Of a DNA stretch of 64,000 bases, positions 20,396 through 30,079 are shown piece by piece. Every line of letters starts with the position of its first letter. Position 1 is the first letter of the stretch. The position numbers and the translations under genes are program-made. The notes beneath the pieces are model-generated. The model was not told where the DNA came from. It saw only the letters and a program-made list of their open reading frames with translations, and did no database searches. The stretch is taken from positions 9,085,647 through 9,149,646 of the forward strand of contig OY365810.1 in the NCBI GenBank assembly GCA_959347315.1, read 5' to 3'. The stretch is from Bimastos eiseni (lineage: Eukaryota > Annelida > Clitellata > Crassiclitellata > Lumbricidae).

Positions 20396-23194
20396 ATGAA
20401 AAGTCTGCTGAATCTACGATTCATGAACACATCATCGCCGAAAAACTCGATATCTTCACCATCGTGGAGACATCCCACAAATCTTTTAACTCCCCAGGCC
20501 TTGTCGCCTCCATTCCAACTTCCTACACCTGCCTCGAAAAAGCAAGACCTCCCCTACTAGGGGTATCCAACAAGGGAGGGCTGAGAGGCGGGGGAGTCTG
20601 CATTACCTACAAAGGATACCTAGTTGTGTCAGTGAGATACTTGGGAACCATCTCTACTTTCAAATACCTTGCTGCCTACTTCACTTTCCGGAATCTACAT
20701 TCCCTTGTAATCGTCATCTACTGTCCTGGATCAGAAAGCATTGACGTAAATTTATTTAATGAATTCTCTAAGCTCCTCACCAACACCCTAAAATACTCCT
20801 GCCATGTAATTATACTTGGAGACCTGAACATCCACCTGGATGACACAAAGAATGCCAAAAACAAGCATTTCAATAAACTTCTAACCACCCACAATCTAGT
20901 TCAGCATATTACCGTGCCAACACATTTACACATGAACACCCGCTAGAAGTCATCATTACTCGCAACGACAACATAGAAGTCAGCAACATCAACGTTGCTT
21001 TATCCTCCATAGGCCTATATATCCGACCACTCCATCATCCACTTCAACATTGCACATCAACTTCCCATAATACTTTGCCACTCCATCGAATGCCGATCAC
21101 TCACAATATTCGACCTGGAAATCTTCAAATATGATCTAGAATCCACTGACCTCTTCAAACAGGCAACCTCAGGGGATATCACTAACCCTGATGTAGAATA
21201 CCTGTTTGACCTCTATGATTCAACAGTGGAAACCCTTCTGGACAGTAATGCTCAACAGAGAAAACTAGTTGTACGAAAAGTACCTGACTGCCCCTGGTTC
21301 GATGGAAACTGTGCTACCTCGAAAAAACTAACTTGCCGCCTCGAGCGCCACTCGTCATCAAAAGAGAAGGAACACACCTGGCGATTCCAGGTCAAAGCGC
21401 AGCATTATCTATTTCAACTAAAACGGTCCAACTACCTTCGAAACAGCATCAAATGTGCCCAAGGAAATGGTCGATCACTCTGGACATCCTACTCGCCCCG
21501 CCTGAAGACTCATCCCAACTCATCTCACCAGACACACTTCTTGACAATTTTTTAGCTATACCACCCTCTGTCCACTCGCTGTGTAAGTTCGATGAAGTCA
21601 CCACTGCTGAGAAGAACTTCTAGGCAACTCCTCGACAAAACAGTGCAAACTGGATTCTGCTGCCACCTGGCCGCTTCAATCGCTCTGCACTGTCTTCACC
21701 CCAATCCTCACTGTCCTCATCAATGTTCCCATAACTCAGTCGTCTCTCCCAATTAAACACAAATGAGCCATCATTCGACCCAGCATCAAGAAACCAGGTC
21801 TTGACCAGACAGACCCAGCCATCTACCGTCCAATCTTGAATCTGTCTTTCATCTCGAAACTGGTCATCTACTACCCTCTACACAGTTGGGCTTCTATCGC
21901 AATCATTCCACTGAAACAGCAATCGTCAAAGTTTACAATGATATTGTCCTGGCCTTGGACTCTGGTTTCATCGCTGCCCTACTACTCCTGGACTTTTCTG
22001 CTGCTTTCGACTGTGTGGACCACACAATCCTCCATGAAATTCTCCAACTACAATTCGGCATCACTGCTTCTGCTGTCTGGTGGATCGCGTCGTTCTTATT
22101 TTTTAGTTGCACAGCATTAAATTCAGCAGAAGCTCATCCAAAACCTTCTCGGTCCTCTTCGGCGTGCCTAGAGGATCTATTCTCGGACCACTCCTATTCA
22201 TCGTGTACACATCAAACATTGTCAATATCGCATCACAGTATGACATCATCATACATCCATATGCTGACGATACCCAGTTATACATAAAGTTCCTTGGAAA
22301 AAACTTTGACAACATCAAATTTAAATCACATCATGCATACGGAATATTCAATCCTGGTGCGCATACATGTGCCTGAAATTGAATGCCTCCAAGACCGAAC
22401 TCATCTGGTTCGAACAGTGAAACAGCACAATTGTGGACGACACTATCAAAAATCTCAACATTGATGCAGGCTGCGACATCACACCCTTTGATGCAATCCG
22501 CAACCTCTGTGTTTTTCTGGATAGTAAGCTGAACATGAACCAACACATATCCACCATCGCTAGAGCATGATACTCCACCTCCGTCGGATTCGACAAGTGA
22601 AACGCTGCCTGAATGAAAACTGCCTTCGTTTCCTCGTCCAGGCTCTCGTCATTTCTCACCTGGACTATTGCAACTCCATCCTCTTTGGGCTTCCTGCGTC
22701 AACACTACAGCCCCTATCATCAGTCCTACACTCTGCAGCCCGCCTAATAAAAGGTCTTGCTCCTTGCGACCACATCACACCATCCCTACAACAGCCAAAC
22801 TGGCTCCACATCCATGCCTGTATTGCCTTCAAGATTTGCCTTCTTATGTACCACATTCATAACGGAACCTCCACCTCGTACATGACGTCCATGGTTGCGT
22901 CATGTGCTACCTCTACCTCAAGAGGACTTCGATCATCTATGCGTGGAGACTTTACCATACCTCGCACTAACAAGAATTTTGGGAACCGTTCTTTCTCAGT
23001 CGCAGGACCCACAGAATGGAATAGTCTCCCAACTACAGTCCGTCAAGCCAAAACCGTTGCACTTTTCAAGACAAAACTGAAGACCTACCTAATCTTCCTG
23101 ATCTATGACTAAGAATGCAGTACAGCACACTTTTGTGCAAGCCTTGTCTTGTCAAAAAGCGCGTTATAAATGCCTAGTTGTATTGTATTGTATG
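20396..23194 (+). mobile_element. 5'-truncated CR1/L2-like LINE (unit 1)
   Basis: The APE endonuclease part includes VIILGDLNIHLDD. The reverse transcriptase has LLLDFSAAFDCVDHTILHE, FGVPRGSILGPLLFIVYTS and YADDTQLYIKFLG. The C-terminal region has ISHLDYCNSILFGLP and GPTEWNSLPTTVRQAKT. Stops and frameshifts break it into pieces. It starts abruptly inside the endonuclease and ends in GTTGTATTGTATTGTATG, a short pentamer tail. It cannot be autonomous. Unit 3 copy: 47778-50576, with K-F to K-L changed by the base at 22322. Confidence 0.9.
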
Positions 23195-23328
23195 AAAACT
23201 GCTTAAAAGCAAGATTTAAAAACAGCAGCCATCAAACTGTTATAAATTAAACATAAAATAAGTTTTAATTCAATTGTGTACGACATCTGAATTTCCAAAG
23301 ATCTCAACTATGCCATGGTGCCAAAAAA

Positions 23329-23343
23329 GGTTGAGAACCACTG
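23329..23343 (-). repeat. isolated hAT terminus
   Basis: GGTTGAGAACCACTG matches the terminus of the 432-bp hAT at 15878-16309 almost exactly. The element body and the other end are not visible. Confidence 0.4.
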
Positions 23344-23399
23344 CTCTATGACCTTCAACAACTAAAAAATTGCTAGGTTGAGCAACAATACGAAGTGAC

Positions 23400-23545
23400 A
23401 AACAGATTCAAAACTCCTGGAGTCCGAGGGTCACCAAGCACGAAAACTGCGTTACTTTGGACACATTTTTGAGACAACCACGGGACAGGATTGGGGCAGC
23501 CTGATGACAGATCTCGTTGAGGGGAAGAGGAACCATGTAAGGCCT
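23400..23545 (+). mobile_element. C-terminal fragment of an APE-type LINE ORF2
   Basis: One frame reads RKLRYFGHIFETTTGQDWGS, then LMTDLVEGKRN. The R-FGHI-...-EGKR pattern is typical of the extreme C-terminus of several APE-LINE ORF2 proteins. It is a short dead fragment. Unit 3 copy: 50782-50927. Confidence 0.55.
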
Positions 23546-23610
23546 AGACTACCCTTAATTGACAATAATTTGATATAGACTGGGCTGACGGGAAGTGGCC
23601 TAATGAGTGG

Positions 23611-23780
23611 CAGAGTTGTATGGTCTCGAGACAGTTTCTCGGTCTCGAGACGTCTTGAGACAGCTTTTTAGTGTCTCGGTCTCGGAAGCCTGCTGTCTCG
23701 GTCTCGAGGTAGTGTTTCGAGTTTTTAGAAACTGTTTTGAAGTGAATGTCTTATTCTGTCTCGAACAAGCGAACAATTGA
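23611..23780 (+). repeat. GGTCTCGAGAC-rich element, hAT-like end
   Basis: It begins CAGAGTTGTATGGTCTCGAG and continues with many TCTCGGTCTCG and GTCTTGAGAC motifs, partly palindromic. The element at 58267-59086 has the same start and internal motifs. Unit 3 copy: 50993-51162. Confidence 0.6.
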
Positions 23781-25482
23781 GACAAAAGGAGTAAGTGAAA
23801 TGAATCTTATATGTCTAAAACTACACTAACCCTAACTGACCCTCACGATGCTTAACCTGACCCTAAACGACCCTCACGACACACAATTACAACAAATTAT
23901 AGGTCTTACCTTGCACGTGTTCTCATTATTATATGCCCACGCCCAAAATATTATGCGTAAGTTGGGCTTGTCTGTCACGCAGATCCATTCATGAATTTCA
24001 TGGAGCCAACCGCGCGAAATCGACGGCGATATAACAAGACATGAAGTGAATTTTGATACCATATGAGTTAAAATGCACAGTACAGATTGCAAATTGAATA
24101 CTTACAGCAATGTTTCTTGAAATTAAGGATAAGTGTGTATTTTGTGTAATATGAACGCTCGCAATCGACTATCACATAGAATGATACATAGATTAACAGG
24201 AAGTGCATATACTGCAAAAATCCCTAGGATTATAAATAGCATAAATATTGTATATAATAAATCTCAATGATTACGATCGTACAGCTGCTCAAGAGCTAAA
24301 TGCATAATTTTAATAGAATAAACCTCATTGATGAATATTGTTTGTTTAATTGTGAACTGGTTTAATTGTACATGTGTAGAAAAATGTTGTTGAAATATAA
24401 TCAACTCCAAACACTCTAACTTGGCGTTTGGGGGGCTGTAGAAATGATGGGATTACTAATATTTTAATAATTCTTTCCATATCATTGCTGTTTTCGACTC
24501 TTGTTTGTGATTGAAAACTTATAAAGCATCAGTCAATATCGAAGTCATAGTAACTGACATGGTGATATATGATTTGGTGAATAGAGAATGATTTTTTAAT
24601 CGATTGATTTGAAGTTTGAGATGCTCGATGTATTGGGAGATGCCTTTAATTTGTAAAAGTCCTCAGTGATGCAAAATTACGGACAATGGACCTCGCACTG
24701 AATTCATTATCATTTAAACTACAAGAATGTCTACTGTACATAAGGAATATTGATGTTTGTAATAATTTTAGGTTTTTGGTTGATTTATTCTAAACACTGG
24801 AAATTCAGCACTTTATGTATTTTATTACTTATTGTTGTTGACGCTATATGCCTCTACGTGGCAAAATTATTGTGATGTCCAAATCTTGGATTATGCGCAT
24901 ATTATGCTATGAAAATTGAGAAATTTATTTTTACATTTGAATTCCTCCGGTGATCATAAGTCAAAATCACAATCCTTAAACTTATACAGCACCACTCGCC
25001 TAGAGACTTGCATTATTTATTTCTCCCAACAAGAAAACAACATAAAACCAAAATAAAATTCCAATGTGGAAGAGGACATGACACACACACAATGACAAGG
25101 AGAAAACTCAAGCCATCACCATGAGCTACAGCAAAATAAATATCTTATAAAGGACTTTGGCAAATGAACTCTGTAAAAGGGGTAGAGAAGCTAAGCTGTA
25201 CATATGCACGTGAATTCAAAAAATATATGAGGCGCAACAGAGGAAAGAAAACATAATTTTTATGCATACATAATATAAAGATACATAATATAATGATGGG
25301 CCCTACATAATAATAAGACAATTTATATTGGCCATGACACACACACACAAACAATGCCATTTATGATTATCCAGCTATTCATCCAGATGGCAAAGAGACA
25401 CAGGAGAGAAAAAATCAATTCTGAATCCACAGGTCTTAGTCTTGATTAAATGCTTACTCGCATAAGGTCAATAAATGCCTTC
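23781..25482. other. AT-rich DNA, no gene recognised (unit 1)
   Basis: No supported exon or element was found. A few degenerate ACCCTAA-like and ACCCTCACGA words occur at 23828-23880. Short (CA)n runs occur near 25080 and 25337. Confidence 0.5.
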
Positions 25483-26090
25483 TCAATGTTGAATAAATCC
25501 TTCTTGGTGACGCGTCAATTGTCCATCAAGGGTATTTCGCACGTCTCTTAAAATGGCATCCAAAGGGACCTGCAGCGCCAGCTTCCCAGCAAGCCACTCC
25601 CGATCTGCAGCCGACAGTCTCACGTGACCCATCTGCTCGTACGTGTCCGTATAACATAAGTGGTTTGAACAGTACTCAACAGATATTTCGTCATTTGCGG
25701 CATGCTTGATTATGTGAGCTGAACATGTCCTATTGATCTTACTGTATCCCTGCACATTCAAATGACGCTTACGTGGTTCTGTCATTATCTGGTTGCTGCC
25801 ACTTCTGCTGCAGTAGCAGTAGGTATGCACTGCAGATGACCATTTTTGAACATTTCTGCGAAGGAAGTTGCATAATGCACTCCTCTCGACGTTACGAATC
25901 CACTCGTCAAATTGAGCTTCTGTTGAAAATGTCAAATACTGCATTTGCAGGTTCTGGTGATGCATTTTAGATGCTCAATCAGCTGTCGCATCTTACCGAA
26001 GCTGTCTTTACAGCTGATAATCGAACACTTCATCTTGTTCCTGTTCACTTTCTGCTTTTTAGCGGGTGATTCAGTCACTTAACACTCGGC
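25483..26090 (-). pseudogene. zinc-finger/Mutator-like transposase fragment (unit 1)
   Basis: A 160-codon open frame holds FSTEAQFDEWIRNVERSALC, later HIIKHAANDEISVEYCSNHL and GHVRLSAADREWLAGKLALQ. This resembles the N-terminal half of ZSWIM/Mutator-like proteins abundant in invertebrate genomes. Just upstream, in another frame, MKCSIISCKDSFGKMRQLIE with HLK and the following MHH forms a C2H2-like finger, so one frameshift separates the finger from the rest. The C-terminal catalytic part is absent. The family name is from recall of the sequence pattern, not a search. Unit 3 copy: 52865-53472. Confidence 0.5.
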
Positions 26091-26989
26091 CTGCAAAATA
26101 ATAACACAGCAAATATGAGAGGCAGTTCAGACATGCAAAGATAGTTTGACACAAAGAGCCGAAAAGAAGCACAATGGAGGATGCATCAAATGTGTCAGAG
26201 GAACTAATAATCAACCAAGACACGATGTCACATCGGAAACCTGTGTGGTTCTAGGACAATTACCCCCATGTAAAATAACTCCCCGGACAATAACGGTTAA
26301 ATTATTACTAACCCGGCCAAAAGAGCAGAGGCTCACAGCGAAGTTGCAAGCAATTTCTCATTTGTCACACAGTTGTACTGACACAGTAACAAATTCGTGA
26401 GCCATGATTTAATTTAATTGCGACATATCCTGAAGACATTGACGACACCATTGTCTCCGATTTGCACCAGTTTCATGCAGAGACCCTATAATTGTTCAAA
26501 TATTATTTAGAAGTTCCCATAAAAAAAACAGATTGAGAAAAGGTGAGCGAAGCACGCATTGTTTTTGTCTTTTGCTATTTTCCGAGTGCCCGCTCATTTG
26601 GAGAACTGACACCTCTGAAGTGGGAAGTATACATGTCCTAGTCAAATAAGATACCAAAACCATTATGTATACGGTAGTACCAAGCTAAAGAAGCATCATT
26701 TGTACTTTAATGGCCAAGGTTAGTCATAAGCGAATTATTTTCTTCAGTATTGTTGAAATATCAAGCTAGTAATGCACAGTATAATAACAAACAATATTGA
26801 TTGTTTTTTTACAACTACAAAACAAGTATCATCGAATGAGGGTATATTAACAATGCAGCCAATTATGTTCAGTTCAAATATTTAGAAGTTCCCAGAAATT
26901 GCACATATAAACTCTTGTACTAAGTTGATGTGGTTATGACTTTCCTGACACAGGCCCTAGTGAAGCATAAGCCGTGTTGCTGAATTGTC
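26091..26989. other. no gene recognised (unit 1)
   Basis: Bases without a supported exon. A base difference between units lies at 26742 (C in unit 1, T in unit 3). Unit 2 lacks this stretch, which falls in the N gap up to 26908. Confidence 0.5.
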
Positions 26990-27385
26990 GCATCTTGAGT
27001 TCAGTTGCACTTACAAGGTTCATACGATGATGATTAGTACAATTGTTTGTGTGGTCAACAGATCATGCAATATCAATGAAGTGAAAGGGGAGATGGACTG
27101 TCAGGCTCAGCACATCAGACTTCAAATCATTAACTAAAACCAAGTAACCAAAGCAGAGGCAGCAATCTCGTTTGACTGGTGGGGGGGGGGGAAGACGCCC
27201 AATGACAGGGTGTGTTCCCCAAAAAATTTTTGGGGAACAAATGCATAAAATGTCCCCTTCCTGAAAAAGGTGGGGGACTTGTCCCCCTCGACCCCCCCCC
27301 CGGATCACCAGCCCTGAACCAAAGAAGGACTATTCATTATAGGAATATAATGTCCAAAATTTGTACAAATGTGTGCTTTTTTTGT
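26990..27385 (+). pseudogene. decayed last exon of C1orf131 (unit 1)
   Basis: The stretch aligns with 6040-6260 of the C1orf131 gene. Shared pieces include CAAGGTTCA, the CAACAG acceptor, AATGAAGTGAAAGGGGA.ATGG, ACTAAAACCAA, GACTATTCATT and GTACAAATGTGTG. An internal deletion removes the GTFKDGML block (GTCA joins CAGACTCAGC), an in-frame stop interrupts the lysine-rich end, and a 163-bp MITE sits within it. Homology extends into the upstream intron and 3' flank, so it arose by DNA duplication, not retrocopying. Other copies: 35200-35595 and 54372-54767. Confidence 0.9.
27154..27316. mobile_element. 163-bp hAT-like MITE with 8-bp TSD, G/C-rich hairpin
   Basis: The ends CAGAGG and GCCCTG are flanked by the exact duplication AACCAAAG at 27146-27153 and 27317-27324. 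The intact C1orf131 exon at 6201-6210 has one such AACCAAAG site, showing the empty state. The body is nearly a palindrome with poly-G and poly-C runs and the core GTTCCCCAAAAAATTTTTGG. Copies: 35364-35526 and 54536-54698. Confidence 0.92.
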
Positions 27386-27699
27386 TAAAATTGCAAGTAA
27401 TCAGTACTGGTAAATAACTGCACAAATAAGTATTGTAGTTGTGTTTTGACATTATAAGAAATGTTCTCTGCTTAACATAACCTGATCCATATGGAAACAT
27501 GTTGCTGGTTTAAAACACCTACTTGTTTATCGGAAAAGAGTAATTGAGGCAGACTTATGATTTCCTGCTACCAAGAAAACACTGCATTTTATGATAGGTT
27601 TCCATAGGGCTGTTACAATGCTGCATATTATATTACACACCAAGCAAACTGAAAGAACATGAAAGAAAAACTTTCATCGTGTTCTGGTTAATGGCATAT

Positions 27700-27743
27700 T
27701 CAGCTGTCTGCAACAATGTTTTCTGGGGCAACAAACTTATAGC
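27700..27743 (-). CDS. possible terminal exon of the delta-type tail (unit 1)
   Basis: A strong acceptor (TTTTTCTTTTGTTTAG) opens a phase-1 frame encoding YKFVAPENIVADS and TGA. It fits exon 28648-28616 (phase 1 to phase 1). Joined to B2 directly it would give a form without the hydrophobic exon. No standard poly(A) signal was found nearby. Copies: 35910-35953 and 55082-55125. Confidence 0.3.
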
Positions 27744-28192
27744 CTAAACAAAAGAAAAAGTAAGACTTTTAAGATCATATTTAATACATCAGTTATGAAA
27801 ATATGTTATAATGAACTATTCAGAAGCAGCAAGCTACATACTAATAAGCTAGATCCTTACTCAAATTAATAGCGATGACTGTTCAGTCAATACACACAAG
27901 CATCTTTGGTGACTAAATCCTACACAGGAAAATGCATTACTAACCATTAACATTACAAATTGTGATATGGTTCTAACTCCAGTTGTACAAGTGTAAATAC
28001 ATCTATGCTACTAACAACCAAAAATTGCAATCTACTGACCACCATATAAGATTAATATCACTGGCTTCAATCACATCAGCACAAAGCACAATGTTCGCTA
28101 CTACTGGCTTTAAAGCTTTACACAGTACTATCAGCCCTCAATTCCAAACAAACTGCTGTAAGACAAATCAAGAATCAAGTGAATAAAGCATG

Positions 28193-28260
28193 CAAGTGAT
28201 CTGTCAAACAAGTGATCTGTCAAACAAGTGATCTGTCAAACAAGTGATCTGTCAAACAAG
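28193..28260. repeat. 16-bp tandem repeat, four copies (unit 1)
   Basis: CAAGTGATCTGTCAAA is repeated four times exactly with a CAAG remainder. It lies between the C1orf131 pseudo-exon and the delta 3' exons. Copies: 36403-36470 and 55575-55642, same copy number in all units. Confidence 0.95.
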
Positions 28261-29966
28261 AGGGGAATGATATTTTGTTACATCAAGTTACTCGTAAGAG
28301 TCCAGGTCACACTGCATGTAATATTCAATTAATTATTCGTACTATACTGATTTTGACATAATAAGCTGCACAGATTAAAAATAAGCAGTACTAGATAAGT
28401 GCTGACTACAAGTCCCAAGACATTAAAAAATTGCAAATGTGTGGAATTTAGTTATAACATTCATTGGAAAATCAGGCAAACCTGAAAATAAGGAAAAATT
28501 TCATAAAATGTAAAAAAAATACTCTTTCCAATGTAGATTGCCAATGAAAAATAATTTTTGTTAAATACTACAGAAACTTAGAAGTCTTGTTTGGTCTCCA
28601 TTCAAATGTTCTCACTCCATGGTTTATTCATCTGTTTTCCTCCATCACCTGCAATCAGACAAGATTTGAATATGCTGAATTACACATTATTCATTTTGTA
28701 ATCAAACCTCAAATATAGAAACGTACAACAATTACTTAACTGGCCAAGTTCTACAGATAGTGGACTTATCTGTCAAAGCTTGATCATATTTTAAGTTAAC
28801 ATCTCAGTCGAATGACCTTTGGGTATCAACTTGATTAGTTGTCTTAGTCTTTGCTATAGAAGCTTCGAATTAGTAATAATAATACTACTCTATGCAAACA
28901 AGCCTCTTCAGATGTTTATTCAACCCTTTGGAACTGTCTTCACAATTACAGTTCATTCAACTGAAACTTTGTTGCAAATTCAATCTCTCCTCAACAAGTA
29001 CCCTTTTCATAAATCTTCAGCAACCATACAGCGAACACCTGGGAAACAATCTGATTTTGGACTGAATCCTTATGTTTCAGACACTGGTGCCAAGGATGTT
29101 ATAAGTAATTATTAAATAGCTTTTCAATTCTTTGGTGCATCATTTAACGCTCTGAACATCCATGTCGTGGGGTTCATAGAGTAATGGAAAACACACTTCA
29201 GCACAGAGTAGAGGAAGCGAGTTCAATTCCTGTTCTCCTAAGGTTGACTAATCCTTCCTTTGTTAAGTTGCGGCACTGGTTAAATAATACGTAAAACTTG
29301 ATATGTTAACTGTTTATGGGAAGCTGATGTTTGGCTCTAAGTGTGTGTGTATGTGTTTGTGTGTGTTGGCCTGCCTTTGATAAATCTTTCTAGTTTAGTG
29401 TGCACTGTTTCACAACCTGACGTTATAAGTAGCCCAGTTGTAACCGTAATATAATCAAAAGTGCTATCGCTAGCTGACAAACCCAAAAAATAGTAAAACA
29501 TATGAAATATTTGAGAAGAAATCAACAGTCGACAATAGGGATAGAAATAATTCCTGGGGGGACTGAAAACCTGCTGGTGGGGCACCCTTGAAACCAATAA
29601 AAGTTTAAGACATAGGTGTGAAAGTAAAACGATGGAGCCCAAAAGTAGCAATAAATCTTACTAAGCAAACTAAGGAATTATGTTTTTACAGTGCAAAGAA
29701 TTCAGAGCAAGAGCAAGTAATCATGAAATTTATGTTTGAAAAACTAATGTCAGGTAGGCAGTGAATATCTTTAGGAATATTGTTCCAAGCCATTTAACCT
29801 GGCTATCACAGAGAAAGTGCTTTTGTGAGATACTTTAAAATGTGCTATATTAAGTGTCCTAATACATTATATAATGTAATATTTGGGTCAATTTTCATCC
29901 CAGAAATTTTTTTAATATCTTACACTAGTCAGTTTTCAATGGATATATAGAATGTCTGATACTCAC
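28261..29966. other. no gene recognised apart from one candidate exon
   Basis: Only the candidate exon 28616-28648 was supported. A GT-rich run lies at 29340-29367. A plus-strand open stretch at 28819-29115 has no recognisable content and no splice support. Confidence 0.4.
28616..28648 (-). CDS. possible small tail exon of the delta-type gene (unit 1)
   Basis: Acceptor CTTGTCTGATTGCAG and donor GTGAGA bound 33 bases, phase 1 to phase 1, encoding DGGKQMNKPW. It joins in frame to B2 (30451) and to the terminal candidate at 27743. It does not join in frame to the hydrophobic exon 29967-30079, which ends phase 0 after a stop. Copies: 36826-36858 and 55998-56030. Confidence 0.3.
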
Positions 29967-30079
29967 AGATACTAGAGAATGTTCTCATCATATGAAGTAC
30001 CACCAGCACAACACAAGCATGAAAATCCATTTCATGTCAGGTTGCATCGTCTTGGCTTTGCTCTTCCCAGGGCTGGAAT
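29967..30079 (-). CDS. delta-type terminal exon, hydrophobic C-terminus (unit 1)
   Basis: Acceptor TTATGTTTTTTAG, phase 1; the split codon is aspartate. It reads SSPGKSKAKTMQPDMK, then WIFMLVLCWWYFI and TGA at 29990-29988. The hydrophobic block is at the very C-terminus, as in the alpha paralogue, which suggests either a tailless membrane anchor or a GPI signal. ATTAAA on the minus strand at 29911-29916 is a possible poly(A) signal. A GTGAGTATCA donor at 29966 matches the alpha donor GTAAGTATCA, a relic or an alternative splice site. Copies: 38177-38289 and 57349-57461. Confidence 0.6.

Noticed and set aside
23828..23880. ACCCTAA-like words suggesting an interstitial telomere
   Set aside because: The words are degenerate and mixed with ACCCTCACGA; there is no uniform TTAGGG array.
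28193..28260. Four regular 16-bp repeats resembling a CRISPR array
   Set aside because: There are no spacers between the units; it is a simple tandem repeat in animal DNA.
29160..29260. tRNA-like stretch with a GTTCAATTC box B
   Set aside because: No convincing box A or cloverleaf; at most a SINE remnant.
29337..29651. 104-codon minus-strand open frame
   Set aside because: It begins in a GT-rich repeat, has no motif and no splice support; likely chance.
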